From Astropecten irregularis (taxonomy: Eukaryota; Echinodermata; Asteroidea; Paxillosida; Astropectinidae): 64,000 nt of DNA. Shown here piece by piece: positions 9,618 through 31,276 of the stretch. Numbering within the stretch: position 1 is the first letter of the stretch; each line of letters opens with the position of its first letter. Under the pieces are notes generated by a model that saw only the letters and a program-made list of their open reading frames with translations, did no database searches and was not told where the DNA came from. The translations under genes were made by a program, and so were the position numbers. The stretch spans positions 15,731,217-15,795,216 of the forward strand of contig OZ020246.1 in NCBI GenBank assembly GCA_963971285.1, read 5' to 3'.

Positions 9618-12600
9618 ATGTTTGACCAGTTCAAGGAACGTTTGCACCATGTCCAGCAAGATTTATCCTCTGGGTAAGCTCTGAACAAACTCTAAGTAAA
9701 AATGTCACGATTGTATGATGACATGATGACATGAATCATACTGCATATAAACTATTAGAAGATGTTGATGGTCATGTAACTGTGCATTTCAGAAAGATTT
9801 CTACTGATGGACAATACAGAATAAGTGTTATATCCTTTATGAACTAACTTACCGGATGCAGGTAATGATAACCTAAAAATTTCAGCTATGTAGATTTGGG
9901 GTTGCATACCCGAAAGGTGAGTTTTACAGCCCGTGTTTTTGACATCCGATTAGATATACTGAGCCACAAAAGAAACGCAAACGATGGGTCCATTCAATTT
10001 ATTGTCATGTTTTTAACGTTTCGTTACAGGTGTTTAGATTACAATGTGGTACAAAGTTTCTGACTCGAGATTTGCTCTTGTTGTCATAATTTCAAAGTAT
10101 ACTTCAAAGCTTTAATCTCAAAACACCCTCTCTCACGGGCATCATGTTCCATAGAGTTTGTGCACAGGGTGAACAAGTGTTCTTAGCGTTTCTAACTATG
10201 CAGGAATGAATATTGTCTCCATTTTGTTTGTTTGCAGTTTGAAGACTTTGAGCACCAAAGCAAAGGAAGTGAAGAGATCTCATAGGTGTGTATGATCATT
10301 GAGATGGTACTGACTTTATGCAATGAAATTCATGATGTGTCATACGGGAGCTTGTCCGATGACAAGAGCCAGCTTTGTCACTATAGTTCTTAACATTTAG
10401 AACATATTTTAATAATAACAATAATAATTTATTACATTTCTTGTGCGCCCTTTCCATCCGAGGGTGGATGTTCAAAGGTGCAATTACATAATCAATTAAA
10501 AATAACAGTAAGAATTCTTTAAGATTACAGTGAAATACAAAAAACTAAAAAGTTCATTAAAAAGCGAAGGCGCAAATTTTACAGAGTCATCAATCACAGA
10601 GAACATTTTAAAGAATGTATTGTAATGTATGTAATGTAAATGAACAAAGGGAAATTGACTGGAGCGGGATTCGCTCCAGCGACCTCCGGAATAGTGTACC
10701 TGTGCTCTTACCAACTGAGCTATCGAGCCGTATGTTGGTGGTGTTCTAAATGTATTTTTTATGATGTTCAATGACATAATTTATAATGCATCAAATTTCT
10801 CATGTTCTTCCTTTTTATCACTAGGGATGAGATATTTGCACTGAAGAAAGACATGTGAGTATCAAGCTTTGTTCAGAATATGTTCAGCAATCAACTCTTA
10901 ATTTCATTACCTAGAATCAGTTTTCATTAATTGTGATATAAATGCTTAGAGATTATATTCATTAAAGCCTATATTATTTACAGAATGGTATTGCGTTTAT
11001 ACGGAAATGACGTCCTAACAAGCAACTCCCAATGGGGGTTTACGAAACAGAGGCTCAGGGTCAGGCTCCAACTCTGTCATCCATATACTGAAAATATAGG
11101 TTGTCGTTTTTCATTGAAGCTGAAGCTGTTTTTTTTTTTCTCAAACCAAAGAATCTACTTCCGAACCGCAGCAAAAAGCCTCTATTTTGATATCCCTTAT
11201 TTGAATGGATTCACAAAATGGATCCACAGCCTGAGCCTGAGCCTGAGCCTCCGTTTCGTAAACATCCTATGGAACAACTTCTTGTTTGTCCCGGAACTTA
11301 AAGATTCATGCCACACTATGGCCTTGAAACCTAATCACCATCAGGCAAGGCTTTGTGTGCAGCACTGCGTGGTGTGTAGTTGAGCAACTTCAAGGAGATG
11401 TAGCCCAAAACACACTGGTATGTCATATTATCATCAAATAGCTGCTATTTGAAGGGCAGTGCAAGAAGATGTTTAAAATGGGGCCAGGTTTTACTGAAAG
11501 AATCTTCTCTTTTCCCTTCCTTAAACAGTTCACCATCAGTCCCTACATTATGCAATCATGAGGTTGGAGCAGAGCTTTTGGACAGGTAGGACAAGTTGCA
11601 TATAATCAACTATAGTTATGTACGTAAACTGTACATATAGTACATTCTTTCTTTGAAGATTGTCATTACATTTTTTGGGAATGTATTTTCTTGCCGCAGG
11701 TTTCAGCAGATGTGGAGTGAACTTCACAAAGAAATTGAGGCGTCTGCTGAACGAGCTCTGGTATGTTACATTCATCACCCACTGAAATAAAACTGTGCAA
11801 AACAGCAGCCTAAACTAATGGATTGTTCTGGCTTTTCTTTCAAGCCCCACCCACATGTGTGTTTTACATACAGCATATGACAGACTTTGACCTACAGTGT
11901 AGGCTTTCGTGATCACCTGATTAAAAGGTGTCCTCACATTGGTCAATGCGCACAGTTTGATTGACAGGCCTGAAGGGTCCATTATATTCTCCATGTTGGT
12001 CACAGAAATGTTCATTAATCTTTAAATTGCTAAGCAAAATGTGATGTCATAATCATCTGCAGGTTGTAGATGGCCAGGTTCAGGAGGTGTTTCTGAACTA
12101 TGAGCGGAGGGCGGAACCTCTTGTCCAGTTGCAGAGGCAGCTCATGGATCTGCCTCGCTTTGTGGAAAATATCCAGCTCCTGACTGCTTCAATTGGTGAG
12201 TTCAAGATTCTGACTTCTCTCTATCTACAGAGCTCTTTCCTGAGAAGGCCGACAGCCTGTCAAGATTGGAGGCTGCCGGAAGCAGGAAATAAAGAAATGG
12301 ATGTAAGCAAAGAAGCGGACAGATGTAGAAGGTGGTGGCAATGCCATGTCTCACTGAGGTGAGCAACCACCTGACAGAACAGACAAACAAGAAGACAAAT
12401 GTAGAAGGTGGTGACAATGCCATGTCTCAGTCTGACTGAGGTGAGCAACCACCCGACAGAACAGACAAACAAGCAGACAAATGTAGATAATGATACAATG
12501 TAGATACAAACAGGAACAAGTTTTTTGGATATGATCATTATTGTTTGAGCTCGAATACTTCTCTGTCTTAACAAGTTGAAATCATATTCTCCTTTTTTAT

Positions 12601-15220
12601 CTGCATGTTGGTCTTTTATCTCAAATAATTCAGGAAAACTTGAGGCTGAATTTGAAGAGGTAGAATCCATGATGATCGGCCACGAGGACCTGATTGGATT
12701 CTGCGATCTACTACGCAACAAGCAGACACAGACCAACGAGTTAGCGAGATACACCCAGCAAAGAAAGTAAGCACATACACTATTGGCATCTTGCAGCTTC
12801 CTATTTAATAAAGATATTACTAATACTCAGTGGTTCTTGTGTCCTTGAGCGAGATACTTTGTCACATAGTGCTCCTCTACACCCAGGAGTAAATGGATAC
12901 CTGTGAGGGTATGGCTTGGTGCTTGATTAGCCCTGGGAGTTGAGATGCTTTCAGTAGTGTAAACGTAGCTCAATGGCCAGGGATAAATATACGCGTTGAA
13001 TAGCGTGCCAGATATATGTACCACTATCTACCAGTGTGATATCAGTGTTGATGTCCTTAACAATTCTTTTATTTTCATTTTACAGGAAGGAAGAGGAACT
13101 ATTGAGAGGTATGAGAATGTCCCAGGGCCCAATTTTGTGGCATTGCTGCTTAGCGCAAAAATAACATGTTAAGCACAAATGGCCTTGCTTATACAAAAGA
13201 AATGGGCGTGCAAACAAAATTACCAGTGACATATATTACTTCTGACTATCAGCATTAGTATTTTACTTCTATGTAGCCTTTGGCCTGTTATCTCTTTCAG
13301 TATTATGCTAAGCTGGACATTTTGGTGCTGAGCATAATAATATTTTGAACGTAGAAGCTCCTGCTTGTAATTGGTACTAAGAGAGGTTTCTGGTTTTGCT
13401 ATTAAAATTTGCATTGAATCTGGCCACTCCTCAGTGATTCATGTTAAAATGCTATGGCAAAAGGATTATTAGAAATCTCAAACTTTTGGCCTGAAATACT
13501 ATTATTTTGTTTTTGTAAAAGTGTTAAAAACATGTACAGTAGTTGTAAGGTTTTTGTTAATTTTTTTTATAGACTTATAGTAAACTCCATTTGAATGTGC
13601 ACAAAATCTTGACGTGAGGTCGGAATGGCTTGTCACTAGTTTTTTAACGATACACGTACATGTACCTCTCTGATCATGTGCTCTCTTTCTCTCACTCGGC
13701 TGGATCTTAGTTCGCCTTCAAGAGGAGTACGAGCTGAGCATCCGCCTGAAGGAGGAATCGCAGAAGGCCGACAAGATGGAGAGGCAGAAGGCATTCCAGG
13801 ACGTCTTTGCGGCTGACATGCAGCACTACAAGACCTACGGGGAGATGCAGCGTAAGTCTCATTGGGGTTGCACGCTGCATTCCGCTGCGAACAAAAGCTA
13901 GACGAAAAGTCCCACAAATCCTAAACAGCTTTGCCATCATCGCCAAGGTTATGAGAAACATTGTTTTATTCCTTTTTTTGTCACCCAGGCGTGGTACCAG
14001 CGGACACGCCCAAACCCTTGTCCGATGTCAGCTCCATCGAGAACTTCCAGATTGCAGTCAACGCCCATGACCAGGAGGCCCTGGATGACTTCCTTGGTGA
14101 CCCGCCTAGCTACCTGGAGACGAGGGAGGCGGGAGCTTTGGAGGTGGAGAGAGTGGTTGATGATGGGGATGATGATGATGATGATGATGACAGTGATGAT
14201 GATGATGCTGGTGGGAAGGCTCTTGACGTCATCGAGGAGGAAAGCGAGAGAGAGGAGAAATCTGATGAACTGGAAGTTCCTGAAAGCACCTCAATAGCAG
14301 GTGAGCTTGCTTTTGCTCTGGAACTTGTTGGAAGATGCCTCCGACAAGACGTCAATCCTTTTCAATGATAAAGGTCACAGTGGGAAAAGAATAAAAGAAT
14401 AGAGACATAAAATATATGTAGAAAGTGGTTGGAAGGCCATGCAACGTCTCACAGAAGAAAGCAACTACCTGAAACAACAGCACAACCATATTGATCAGCA
14501 AAATGTTAATTCTGAGCAAATGGTTTACAACGATCACAAGCAGCATTCACAACATGTCTTTTCCTGCCATCCTTTGTCAACTTGGTACAGTGGAATGCCG
14601 CTATAACGAAATCCGCTATACCAAACATTAAACATTTGGCTATACCGAACATCATTCTTGGCTCCCAATTTGTGTGTACAATACATACAATGTGGTTCTT
14701 CATTAAATCACTATAACGAACAACCACTATAACGGACAATATCTGTGCATCCCACCATTTCCGTTATAGCACCGTTCTACTGTACTGTATTTGTTCATAA
14801 AGCTCAAAGAACATAACATCTCAGAAAGTCAAGCTCCTTGATGTCAATCGCCCTCTGCACCCAATTAAACTTCTACAATGGGAGACTTTGGAGAACTGGT
14901 CTTCAAGTCAACAGCGCACACGCACGCACTCGCAAAACAACGCATGCATTGCTCACAATTGCGCAAGCATGGTTTCCGTGTGCGCTGTTGACTCAAGACC
15001 GGTTTTCCAAAGTCTCCAATTAAAAGATTCACTTTCCTCTTGCCTTGCAGAGGAGGATGTCAGCGCCGAGGTCCGCACCTCTCAAGAAGGTCAGGATGAA
15101 GCAAAGGCAACAACTCAAGGGGAGCCTACCAGCCAGGAGGATGAAGCTGATGAGGATGATGATGATGATGAGGAGGAGTTTGACACTCCGGAGGAAGGCT
15201 CTGAGACAGAAACCAAGTAA
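9618..15220 (+). CDS. DTNBP1: Dysbindin (dystrobrevin-binding protein 1)
   Basis: Subunit of BLOC-1, which acts in endosome-to-lysosome-related-organelle trafficking and at synapses. Twelve exons keep phase: 9618-9673, 10238-10285, 10825-10854, 11529-11585, 11700-11760, 12063-12195, 12634-12766, 13086-13108, 13711-13851, 13989-14300, 15051-15220. That lists eleven coding pieces; a 5' UTR exon may precede them. The product is 387 aa (human about 351). Landmarks: MFDQFKERLHHVQQDLSSGL, aligned with the human MLETLRERLLSVQQDF start; GAELLDRFQQMWSELH at about residue 57; a long coiled coil at about residues 60-225 (LEAEFEEVESMMIGHEDL); then the conserved DQEALDDFL motif. The tail is very acidic, with poly-Asp runs from GAT triplets at about 14158-14210 and again in the last exon. 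The final intron holds a MITE ending about 30 bp before the last acceptor. Confidence 0.92.
10660..10732 (-). repeat. tRNA-derived SINE fragment in dysbindin intron 2
   Basis: Minus strand: GGCTCGATAGCTCAGTTGG (A-box), ATTCCGGAGGTCG, then a B-box-like GGAGCGAATCC and the tail CCAGTCAATTT. The tail recurs in the fragment at 24776-24840. It shares its head with 19-92. Confidence 0.65.
11034..11265. repeat. MITE family D (AGGCTCAGGCTCC), copy 1
   Basis: Begins TTTACGAAACAGAGGCTCAG and ends CCTGAGCCTCCGTTTCGTAA, an inverted repeat. The right arm carries extra GAGCCT units. The interior has CATCCATATxCTGAAAATAT and CTTCCGAACCGCAGC. Copies at 16116-16332 and 20205-20408. Dysbindin intron 3. Confidence 0.8.
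12316..12492 (+). repeat. 76-bp minisatellite, locus 2 (about 2.3 copies)
   Basis: Units GTAGAAGGTGGTGGCAATGC... start at 12325 and 12401, one with a short internal duplication (AGTCTGACTGAGG). It lies in the dysbindin intron, about 120 bp after the exon ending at 12195. Confidence 0.85.
13118..13350. repeat. Decayed MITE family E piece
   Basis: Starts CAGGGCCCAATTTTGTGGCA and continues with GCTTAGCGCAAAAA and TTAAGCACAAATGGCC, like the left arm of 5127-5383. The right end is not clear. Confidence 0.45.
14412..14480 (+). repeat. Decayed single unit of the 76-bp minisatellite
   Basis: ATATGTAGAAAGTGGTTGGA, then GGCCATGCAACGTCTCACAG and a GCAACTACCTGAA block match the minisatellite unit with many changes. 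Dysbindin last intron. Confidence 0.5.
14586..14784. repeat. MITE family C (TACAGTGGAA...CACTATAACGAAC), copy 1
   Basis: Ends TACAGTGGAATGCCGCTATA and its inverse (TATAGCACCGTTCTACTGTA). The interior has CATTTGGCTATACCGAACAT, TTGGCTCCCAATTT and CACTATAACGAACAACCACT. The CAGT(G)GAAC...TATAACGAA terminus and flanking TA resemble Tc1/mariner/pogo-type elements. About 200 bp and non-autonomous. Confidence 0.8.
14878..15019. repeat. MITE family B, copy 3, next to the last dysbindin exon
   Basis: Left end ATGGGAGACTTTGGAGAACT; right end GACCGGTTTTCCAAAGTCTC. Centre ACAATTGCGCAAGCATGG. It ends 31 bp before the exon at 15051, so the polypyrimidine tract (TTCACTTTCCTCTTGCCTTG) of the last exon lies immediately beyond it. 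Confidence 0.85.
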
Positions 15221-15745
15221 ACCAAGTATCAAATCATCTCACTCTCTGTGGACCCTTTTGCAGATAGACTGGAAGTGTGCGTTGAAGGTACAGTGAAACG
15301 CCGCTGTAACGAACACCGCTATTCCGAACATTTGTCCATACCAAGCATCATCCTTGCATGGCTCCCAAACATCAGAAGAGGTTGTCAAGACATCCTTAGC
15401 AAAGGGAGTTGGAAGGACAAAAGCAATTCCTCAAATTTGATAAGACATACCAGTGTGAGAGGCACACCACACAAATTACTATTACTTGGTTCTACTAGGC
15501 CTGCTTAAAGTTTCAGCCTATTGATTAAACCGATGAACCTTTTGAAGGCAGTGTTTGTAGTTCGGCTTTTTTACGATTGTATGAAGCTATAACGTCTTCC
15601 ATACTCAAGAAAAGAGATAAAAATGATAAAATATTAACTTCTTTTGCAGAAACAAAAAGGAAGCATTAGATTAGTTAATCATTGGAATATGACTTTTAAT
15701 GACGTCATTAATATTCCCTTTTGGATTTGTAATATAGCCCGGTGA

Positions 15746-15746
<1 letters not shown>

Positions 15747-15778
<32 letters not shown>

Positions 15779-15779
15779 T
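15747..15779 (+). repeat. AAT trinucleotide microsatellite
   Basis: About eleven AAT units in a row, downstream of dysbindin. Confidence 0.9.
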
Positions 15780-16115
15780 CGTAATTTATTCCGCGCACAC
15801 ATCTGTCCAAGACACTCGGTAAACTGTCGCAGAAATTTGATTTACTGAATGTTGTTACCAGTGAAAAATGAGCTTATAAGGGTAGGTTGCAGTGTTGTTG
15901 CTGTTTTGACTTTGACTTGTGAAATTTGTAACAATTCAGGAGATTTGAATGGAAGAAGTCGACAGAATGTTTATATCCCTGATATTAGCTACATGTGTTT
16001 AGAGATAGCTGTGTTAATTCAGCCTATCAAGTGATATATAACAACTAATTGGTAGCAATATATTAGTCTTTATGAACCACTATTTGATAAGTTCTGATGA
16101 GCTAAACAGGTCAAT

Positions 16116-16332
16116 GGGCCTTTGCGAAATGGAGGCTCAGGCTCCGGTTTTGTCATCCATATGCTGAAAATATAGGTTGTGGTTTTTCATTGAAACTGAA
16201 GCTCTGTTTTCCTTTTCAAACTAGAGAATATGCTTCCGAACCGCAGCTAAAAGCATCTATTTTGATACCTGTTTTTTTAGAGTGGATTCGCGAAATGGTG
16301 CCGGAGCCTGAGCCTCCATTTTAAAAAGGCCC
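16116..16332. repeat. MITE family D, copy 2 (most intact)
   Basis: Begins GGGCCTTTGCGAAATGGAGG, with CTCAGGCTCCGG next; ends GGAGCCTGAGCCTCCATTTT, then AAAAAGGCCC. About 217 bp with terminal inverted repeats of about 30 bp. Confidence 0.85.
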
Positions 16333-17833
16333 TATGACACTTACATGGCCATCTGTCCATTCATTTAACCTAGTGCATTCAGACTAGGTCCCAATTATCA
16401 GGGGCAGTTATGAGTTTGGAGACGGCTTTTCTATTTTACAACCGACCATCCACACTGCGTTCAAATGCCCCCTGCTTTCTGAAAACAGTTCATGGCTGAA
16501 GTGGTTTCGGCATGTGCACTTGATATGACGAGAACAGCTGGGCGATATCAATTATGAGCCTCTAACAAAAAAATTGTCCCCCAAAATTGCAAAATTTTCC
16601 CCCACGAACCCAACATGTTTGGCAGGGGGCAATGGAACAAGTTCCAGCAAGTGTCCACTCTATGAGTCTACGGGGGAAAGTCAGGGCCTAGTCTGAACGC
16701 GGTGTTAGTGATGCCCAGTCAAGTCATGGCTAGGAACCTTCATAAACCCATGAAGGTTCCAGCTATCTTCAGAAAGCCCTTGGACATGTTCTCTGGACTA
16801 TGTTGGTCCAGCAAGGCACCATATAAACTCAAATCTGCACTCAAATTAGCCACTTTCACAACTTAGCCTGAAAGACCCATCTCTTATTTTATGTAATCTT
16901 AATGCCACGTTAATTGCACATTTTTTGTTCTCACTTATTATTTCCATACTTTTTTGTTAATTTACTTTACAAGACATTACAAGACAAAAAGCCTACTGCA
17001 TTTTGAAATGCGGCATATTAAAATCAGAGTTTCCTGAAAGTTGAGTTGTAGTAGCGTAAATGATGCTGACAGTTTAAGCAAAGTGTCTCTGTTAAAATGA
17101 TGTTGATGTTGCTGGCAAAAGGGGAGCACTGAGCACTTGCACCAAGAATTGCAGATTTTTAATAAAAATAAATTATTCAGAGATTATTTTCTTTTTTTTG
17201 GAGGGGGAATATATATTGTACAAAAAAGTTGTATCATAATCATAATAACTTTAAATAACAAAAAGATGTATAATGTGTACAGAATAAATTACACTTTGAT
17301 ATCAATAGAATATTGTGATGTTTGGGTTTTTTTTATTTCAAAGCAAAATTCATGAATACAAAAATGCATTAAGTAAATTCATCTTGTGTTTTAATTTTAA
17401 AAACAATTTTTAACAAGGAAAATAATCATTAAGTTCCGTATTACTGGATGGAGCACACTGGGCTCATTCCATGGAGATAACTGAGCAAAAGTAGATATGC
17501 TACAATTCAGAAGGGTACATGGTCACAACTTCAATGTACAACTCTTTAGACTTTAACTGGTAACACATGCTTTGTTGAAAGCAGAAATGTGTGTGCTTAT
17601 AGCAGATATGAAACTGGCCCAAGATAGGCAAATTATTGGGGCCATGTGACAAGGGTAGATTTTTGCAGGAGGTGAGCAACTGCACTGTATGCAGAAGGAA
17701 AACTACAGTGGCACTAAAGTTGGGTACTGTCTTACTTTTAGCGTTCCTGGAGATTAGTCCACTCTGGTTAGCTGGTACCCAGACCCAACAGATGAAGAGT
17801 CATATTTTAATATTTAATATTCATGATTTACTA

Positions 17834-18040
17834 CGGTACCCGCCGCGATATTGGATTCGATTCACCCTGCAGACCCCAGCTAGCTCGGTGGCCTAGCAGG
17901 TAAGGCATCTGCACTAGTAAGCAGGAGGTCGTGGGTTCAAATCCCACCTGAGCAAGCATGTGATTTTTTCTCACGTGCTCTCACAAGCACTGAGTATACA
18001 GTGCTCATCCACGTCGGTGAAGGGCAAGCCTTATTTGCAT
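17834..18040 (+). repeat. SINE with internal tRNA-like region, copy 1
   Basis: The tRNA-like part at about 17882-17953 has A-box TGGCCTAGCAGG, a CTGC/GCAG anticodon-type stem, and a perfect T-arm (GTGGG TTCAAAT CCCAC) holding B-box GGTTCAAATCC. The anticodon loop has 8 nt, so it is not a normal tRNA. The 3' part reads AGTGCTCATCCACGTCGGTG, then AAGGGCAAGCC. Conserved sequence (GATATTGGATT, ATTCACCC) extends about 45 bp before the tRNA-like part. Copies: 26038-26215 and 54590-54735, both reversed. Confidence 0.75.
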
Positions 18041-18045
18041 ACTAC

Positions 18046-18275
18046 ACTGTATATTTACTATAATTGTGTGGAAAAAGCCATCTCATTTTTTATCTTTCCA
18101 AGATCAAAAATGTTTTGGTGTTTGGTTTTACTCTTTTCTGGATGAATACAGCATTTCAGGCAGCCAAATTTTACAGTATGTTTCTACTATCACCATCTTA
18201 ATACCCTGTAAGTTGTAGGTAAATCTGTGAACTTTCTGTTTTGGTTTGTTACCAATGCAGTCAACAATGGTAAAT
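18046..18275. repeat. MITE family A remnant beside SINE copy 1
   Basis: Markers TTTTTATCTTTCCAAGATCA, TCTGGATGAATACAGCATTT, TATGTTTCTACTATCACCAT and TAGGTAAATCTGTGAAC are shared with 26290-26480, 33480-33570 and 53300-53400. Confidence 0.65.
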
Positions 18276-18635
18276 GCCCTTTAAGAGAACTTTCTTTGGG
18301 GGAAGAGTTTATTTTTTCCTTAGAATTGCAGTTCTATACAAGTCAGTATTTACATAGCAATTTCAGATTTATACCAAAGTATATAGTGACTTTATATATG
18401 TAGCTGCATCTTTTGATAACAAATGAAGATGTCTAAATAAAAGTTTTTAAAATGTACCTTAGTTTCAGGATAAAAATTACTTCTTTTGTGGATAGAAAGG
18501 AATTTATATATCACTATTCTGAGAAAATACCTCTGAATGGACGGATCATGAATGAAGCACACAACATTTTTCAGGGATTTTCAAACCAGTGTTTAACTGA
18601 AATGACAAATGACAAATTGTTGGTAAGTTTGGTTG

Positions 18636-19061
18636 TACAATGCAACGCCACTATAACGAACATCGCTATCCCAAACATTTGGCTATAGAGCTTGTGCACT
18701 GTGCAGTCATGTGATCAGAACCATTTTGGACGGCAACGCTGTACACATGTATAATGCACGTACGTACAGTGTATGTAACCCACATGCGTTCGCGTAGCTT
18801 GCAAATTAACCGGACGCAGAAGTGCGTGCAATGATGCTGTCTGGTACGTACACGTACGCGTGCGCGCTTACGCGTACTGTCCAAAATGGCTGATAAGCTG
18901 TCAAGTGACGTCACGTGCACGCTACCGAGCATCATCCTTGACTCCCAATTTTTGTGTAAAATATATACCCAATATGTTCTTTAAATCACTAAAACAAACA
19001 ACTACTCTACAAACAATATCTGTGCATTCTGCCATGTTCGTTATAATGGCGTTCCACTGTA
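18636..19061. repeat. MITE family C, copy 2, split by another element
   Basis: Left end TACAATGCAACGCCACTATA; right end TATAATGGCGTTCCACTGTA. The family sequence stops within GGCTATA near 18688 and resumes with CCGAGCATCATCC near 18918, so about 230 bp have been inserted. Confidence 0.75.
18689..18917. repeat. Insert nested within MITE C copy 2
   Basis: Rich in GTAC/CGTACG alternation. The arms are loosely inverted: CCATTTTGGAC near the left (18721) and GTCCAAAATGG near the right (18878), with GTGCAC near each outer end. A flanking TA on both sides would fit a TA target duplication. It appears only once here. Confidence 0.5.
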
Positions 19062-19905
19062 TCAATTTCTTCAGTAGCAATTTGCTGTGTGTACAGTAAG
19101 CGGCAGTGCTACATGTAACAATATAAATACAGGGGCAAAAGTAGAACTATATGCAAAATCTTTTCACCTTCAGAGGATCAAATTTACATGGAGTACTAAA
19201 ATATGAATATATTTAATTAAATGAATTGAATATGAATATTCTGATGGAATTCATCAAAAAGAAAATGCACACAAAGGACATAGAAATAAATATTTTATGT
19301 ACAGTTATCTAGTACTAGGCAATTTCATCAAAATGTGTCCTTTAAAAAAAAACCCATAAAACTGCACTGTTGAGCCAATGCATTGTAACGTCATAAAACG
19401 ATTGCTTTCCAATTAAGCTTTCCACAGGCGTGCCTTAATAAAACTGCACAGTGTTGGATTTTGACACATTTAGGAAGGTAGGGCTATCAAAACATGTACA
19501 ACATAAAAGACTCAAATCATTAAAACTACATACTTTACATACACAGTGCCTATAATACATAGCACTAAGTGCATAGGCATAAATCAGTTGTAAGCAGAAC
19601 CAATGTAAGCCAGATTAAACTGGCCTGAACCAGTTCTTAAACACTTTGAACCTGTGTGAATCAGTTAAATCCAATCTGATTCAAAAATTGCCATTTCACA
19701 GACTGTTACGTACTGAGACAAAGATATAACATACAGTCGAAATGCCGGTATTAGTGGTGCATTATTTGCTTGCAATTGCATTATAAATTTTGATCTTGAG
19801 AATCTCCTCTACTTTTACTTGTACCGGTATCTCAAAAATCTAGCCAGAGTTCTGATGTGTCGTCGAATTGCCTTTCCATGGGAAAACTCTGTGGGCTGAA
19901 AATTC

Positions 19906-31114
<11,209 letters not shown>

Positions 31115-31276
31115 TTTTAATTCAAAAAAAGAAAACAATAATGCAGTCTAAAAAAATATTACGCTTGTGAATTGTGTTACCGTACCAACGACTGTTTCAT
31201 ATTCGGGTAAACAAATACATGCAAAAGCATTCGCTCGTCCATGCGTACAATTGCGCATGCGTGTTGAATCAACGCA
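31115..31276. promoter_or_regulatory. Bidirectional promoter, CEP89 / ACIN1
   Basis: 162 bp between the two divergent start codons. TGCGCATGCGT at 31252-31262 is an NRF1-like palindrome (consensus YGCGCAYGCGCR, one mismatch). ATATGGCGGAC at 31281-31291 resembles a YY1 site and overlaps the second ACIN1 ATG. Both motifs are typical of TATA-less bidirectional promoters. The stretch TTGCGCATGCGTGTTGAATC resembles the inner arm of MITE family B. Confidence 0.7.

Larger units (their letters stand above)
15221..19905. other. Tail-to-tail intergenic region, dysbindin / CEP89
   Basis: No coding exon recognised. It must hold the 3' UTRs of both genes. Repeats seen: a family C left-end piece at 15287-15375 (TACAGTGAAACGCCGCTGTA), an AAT microsatellite at 15747-15779, MITE D at 16116-16332, SINE at 17834-18040, MITE A at 18046-18275 and MITE C at 18636-19061. 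16335-17830 and 19062-19905 are otherwise plain AT-rich sequence. AATAAA occurs several times (for example 17282 and 18433), but I cannot assign one. Confidence 0.6.

Noticed and set aside
17882-17953. tRNA gene (good A- and B-box, perfect T-arm)
   Set aside because: The anticodon loop has eight bases, the acceptor stem is incomplete, and two diverged copies with shared flanks lie in the window; a SINE explains it better.
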